From Treponema sp. (GTDB lineage: Bacteria > Spirochaetota > Spirochaetia > Treponematales > Treponemataceae), in assembly GCA_017470605.1 (NCBI GenBank), contig JAFUYH010000013.1, forward strand, positions 62,001 through 126,000: a DNA stretch of 64,000 nucleotides, in the 5' to 3' direction. The notes below the pieces were generated by a model, which saw only the letters and a program-made list of their open reading frames with translations, did not search any database and was not told the origin of the DNA. This document shows positions 62,771 through 64,000 of this stretch, one piece after another. The position numbers were made by a program, and so were the translations under genes. How positions within the stretch are numbered: position 1 is the stretch's first letter; the number at the start of each line of letters is the position of its first letter.

Positions 62771-64000
62771 ATGAAATTTGGACACTTTGATGATTCAAAC
62801 CGCGAGTATGTTATTGAAACACCTCGCACTCCGTACCCTTGGATTAACTATTTGGGAACTCAGGGATTTTTCTCTTTAATTTCCAATACAGCGGGAGGGT
62901 ACTGTTTCTACAAAGATGCTCGCCTCCGCCGCATTACACGCTACCGCTACAACAATGTGCCTATTGATATGGGCGGCCGCTATTTTTATATTAACGACAA
63001 CGGAACTGTCTGGAATCCTGGATGGTCTCCTGTAAAAACAGAACTTGATGCTTACGAATGTCGCCACGGTATGGGCTACACAATCATTAAAGGTAAAAAG
63101 AATGATTTGAAGGCCGAAGTTACTTTCTTTGTTCCACAGGATTATGACGGAGAAGTTCAGCAGGTTGTTCTTACCAACGAAGGCAAGTCTACAAAGACTT
63201 TCAAATTCTGGTCATTTGCAGAATGGTGTCTTTGGGATGCTCAGGACGACTGCACAAACTTCCAGCGAAACTTTTCTACAGGCCGCGTAGAAATCAAGGA
63301 TTCTGTTATCTACCATAAAACTGAATACCGCGACCGCCGCAATCACTACGCTTTCTATTCTGTAAACGATAAGATTGATGGATACGACACAGACCGCGAC
63401 ACATTCATCGGCTTGTACAACGGCTTCCACAACCCACAGCAGGTTCTGGACGGAAAATGCGGAAACTCTCTGGCAGACGGCTGGTCTCCAATTGCTTCTC
63501 ACTACAAGGAAATTACTTTGAAAGCCGGTGAAAGCAAGACTTTAGTTTTCGTTCTTGGCTATGTAGAAATGCCACAGGACAAAAAGTTTGAGGCAGACGG
63601 CAAGACAATCAACAAGGAAAAAGCCCTTGCAATGATTGAAAAATACAACACACCGGAAAAGTTTGCAGCCGGAATGAAAGAGCTCCGCGCTTACTGGGAC
63701 AAACTGCTTGGTATTTTGAATGTAAATACTCCGGAAGACAAGGTAAACCGCATGGTAAACATCTGGAACCAGTATCAGTGTATGGTTACTTTCAACTTGT
63801 CTCGCTCGGCATCTTACTTTGAGAGTGGAATTGGACGAGGTATGGGCTTCCGCGATTCAAACCAGGATATTCTTGGTTTCGTTCACCAGATTCCAGACCG
63901 CGCCCGCGAACGACTTATCGACATTGCTTCTACCCAGCTGGAAGACGGCGGATGCTATCACCAGTATCAGCCTCTTACAAAGAAGGGTAACGCAGACATC
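62771..64000 (+). CDS. GH94 cellobiose phosphorylase, N-terminal half
   Basis: The first 410 codons of a GH94 phosphorylase (about 810 residues in full) run off the window end. The start [15 protein letters not shown] and the stretch [27 protein letters not shown] are characteristic of cellobiose phosphorylase, which splits cellobiose with phosphate into glucose 1-phosphate and glucose. [10 protein letters not shown] (residues 360-369) supplies residues binding the glucosyl unit. The catalytic Asp in the later NDDPLW-type motif is beyond the window. There is no signal peptide, so it is cytoplasmic. GAGG precedes the ATG, and the LacI-type operator upstream suggests induction by cellodextrin. 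Confidence 0.92.
   Translation, partial: MKFGHFDDSNREYVIETPRTPYPWINYLGTQGFFSLISNTAGGYCFYKDARLRRITRYRYNNVPIDMGGRYFYINDNGTVWNPGWSPVKTELDAYECRHGMGYTIIKGKKNDLKAEVTFFVPQDYDGEVQQVVLTNEGKSTKTFKFWSFAEWCLWDAQDDCTNFQRNFSTGRVEIKDSVIYHKTEYRDRRNHYAFYSVNDKIDGYDTDRDTFIGLYNGFHNPQQVLDGKCGNSLADGWSPIASHYKEITLKAGESKTLVFVLGYVEMPQDKKFEADGKTINKEKALAMIEKYNTPEKFAAGMKELRAYWDKLLGILNVNTPEDKVNRMVNIWNQYQCMVTFNLSRSASYFESGIGRGMGFRDSNQDILGFVHQIPDRARERLIDIASTQLEDGGCYHQYQPLTKKGNADI

Overview
The window reads as a chromosomal piece of a host-associated, plant-fibre-using spirochaete, most likely a gut or rumen Treponema. The reasons are: groEL and groES lie about 41 kb apart; AlaRS is short (609 aa); there are many lipoproteins with relaxed lipoboxes, including BspA/TpLRR-type leucine-rich proteins; there are two large chemoreceptors; and GH115, GH8, GH5 and GH94 enzymes are present. 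The genus is inferred from family content, not from a database match.

Layout. 1-3610: end of an SGNH hydrolase, rnhA, then three cell-envelope genes. 3735-9889: groL, a two-receiver regulator, a PHP phosphatase, a DksA-like gene, infA and tyrS. A 33-codon leader ORF with a Tyr-Leu-Tyr-Tyr run and a terminator sits between infA and tyrS and fits ribosome-mediated attenuation. 9932-18127: a peptide-export island containing TolC and HlyD homologues, four genes with 24-residue double-glycine leaders (one only 52 codons and easily missed), a membrane-anchored HTH regulator, an unknown helical protein and a C39-peptidase ABC exporter on the opposite strand. This is a complete-looking Gram-negative class II microcin or signalling-peptide system. 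18132-19566: a toxin-antitoxin-chaperone (TAC) operon with a HigB-like toxin, a HigA-like antitoxin and a SecB-like chaperone. Its promoter sits under an inverted repeat and predicts a leaderless mRNA. 19647-26006: a J-domain membrane protein, GH115 alpha-glucuronidase flanked on both sides by paired palindromic repeats, GH8 exo-oligoxylanase and a phosphofructokinase. 26138-35253: an operon of four surface lipoproteins, three sharing an N-terminal module.

35311-46454: AEC transporter, small export protein, a repeat-rich gap, tRNA-Leu(TAA), murD, a chemoreceptor, leuA and a TAXI-type TRAP transporter (binding protein, DUF1850 protein, fused permease). 46533-53710: groS, then a TPR lipoprotein, nusB, a SurA-like protein, alaS and a treponemal membrane-anchored protein. 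53828-57297: GH5 cellulase lipoprotein and ilvC. 57526-64000: an SLBB protein and a divergent XRE regulator with a 20-bp perfect inverted repeat between them, a second chemoreceptor, a LacI regulator, and the first half of cellobiose phosphorylase behind a promoter with a LacI-type operator at +1.

Three families of short palindromic repeats are scattered between genes. Two copies of one family, after groL and after ilvC, are bracketed by a duplicated gene 3' end. At groL the two copies encode the same final residues with different codons, which resembles the scars left by integration into a gene 3' end. Metabolically, the carbohydrate genes fit uptake and intracellular splitting of xylo- and cello-oligosaccharides, feeding phosphorylated sugar into glycolysis.
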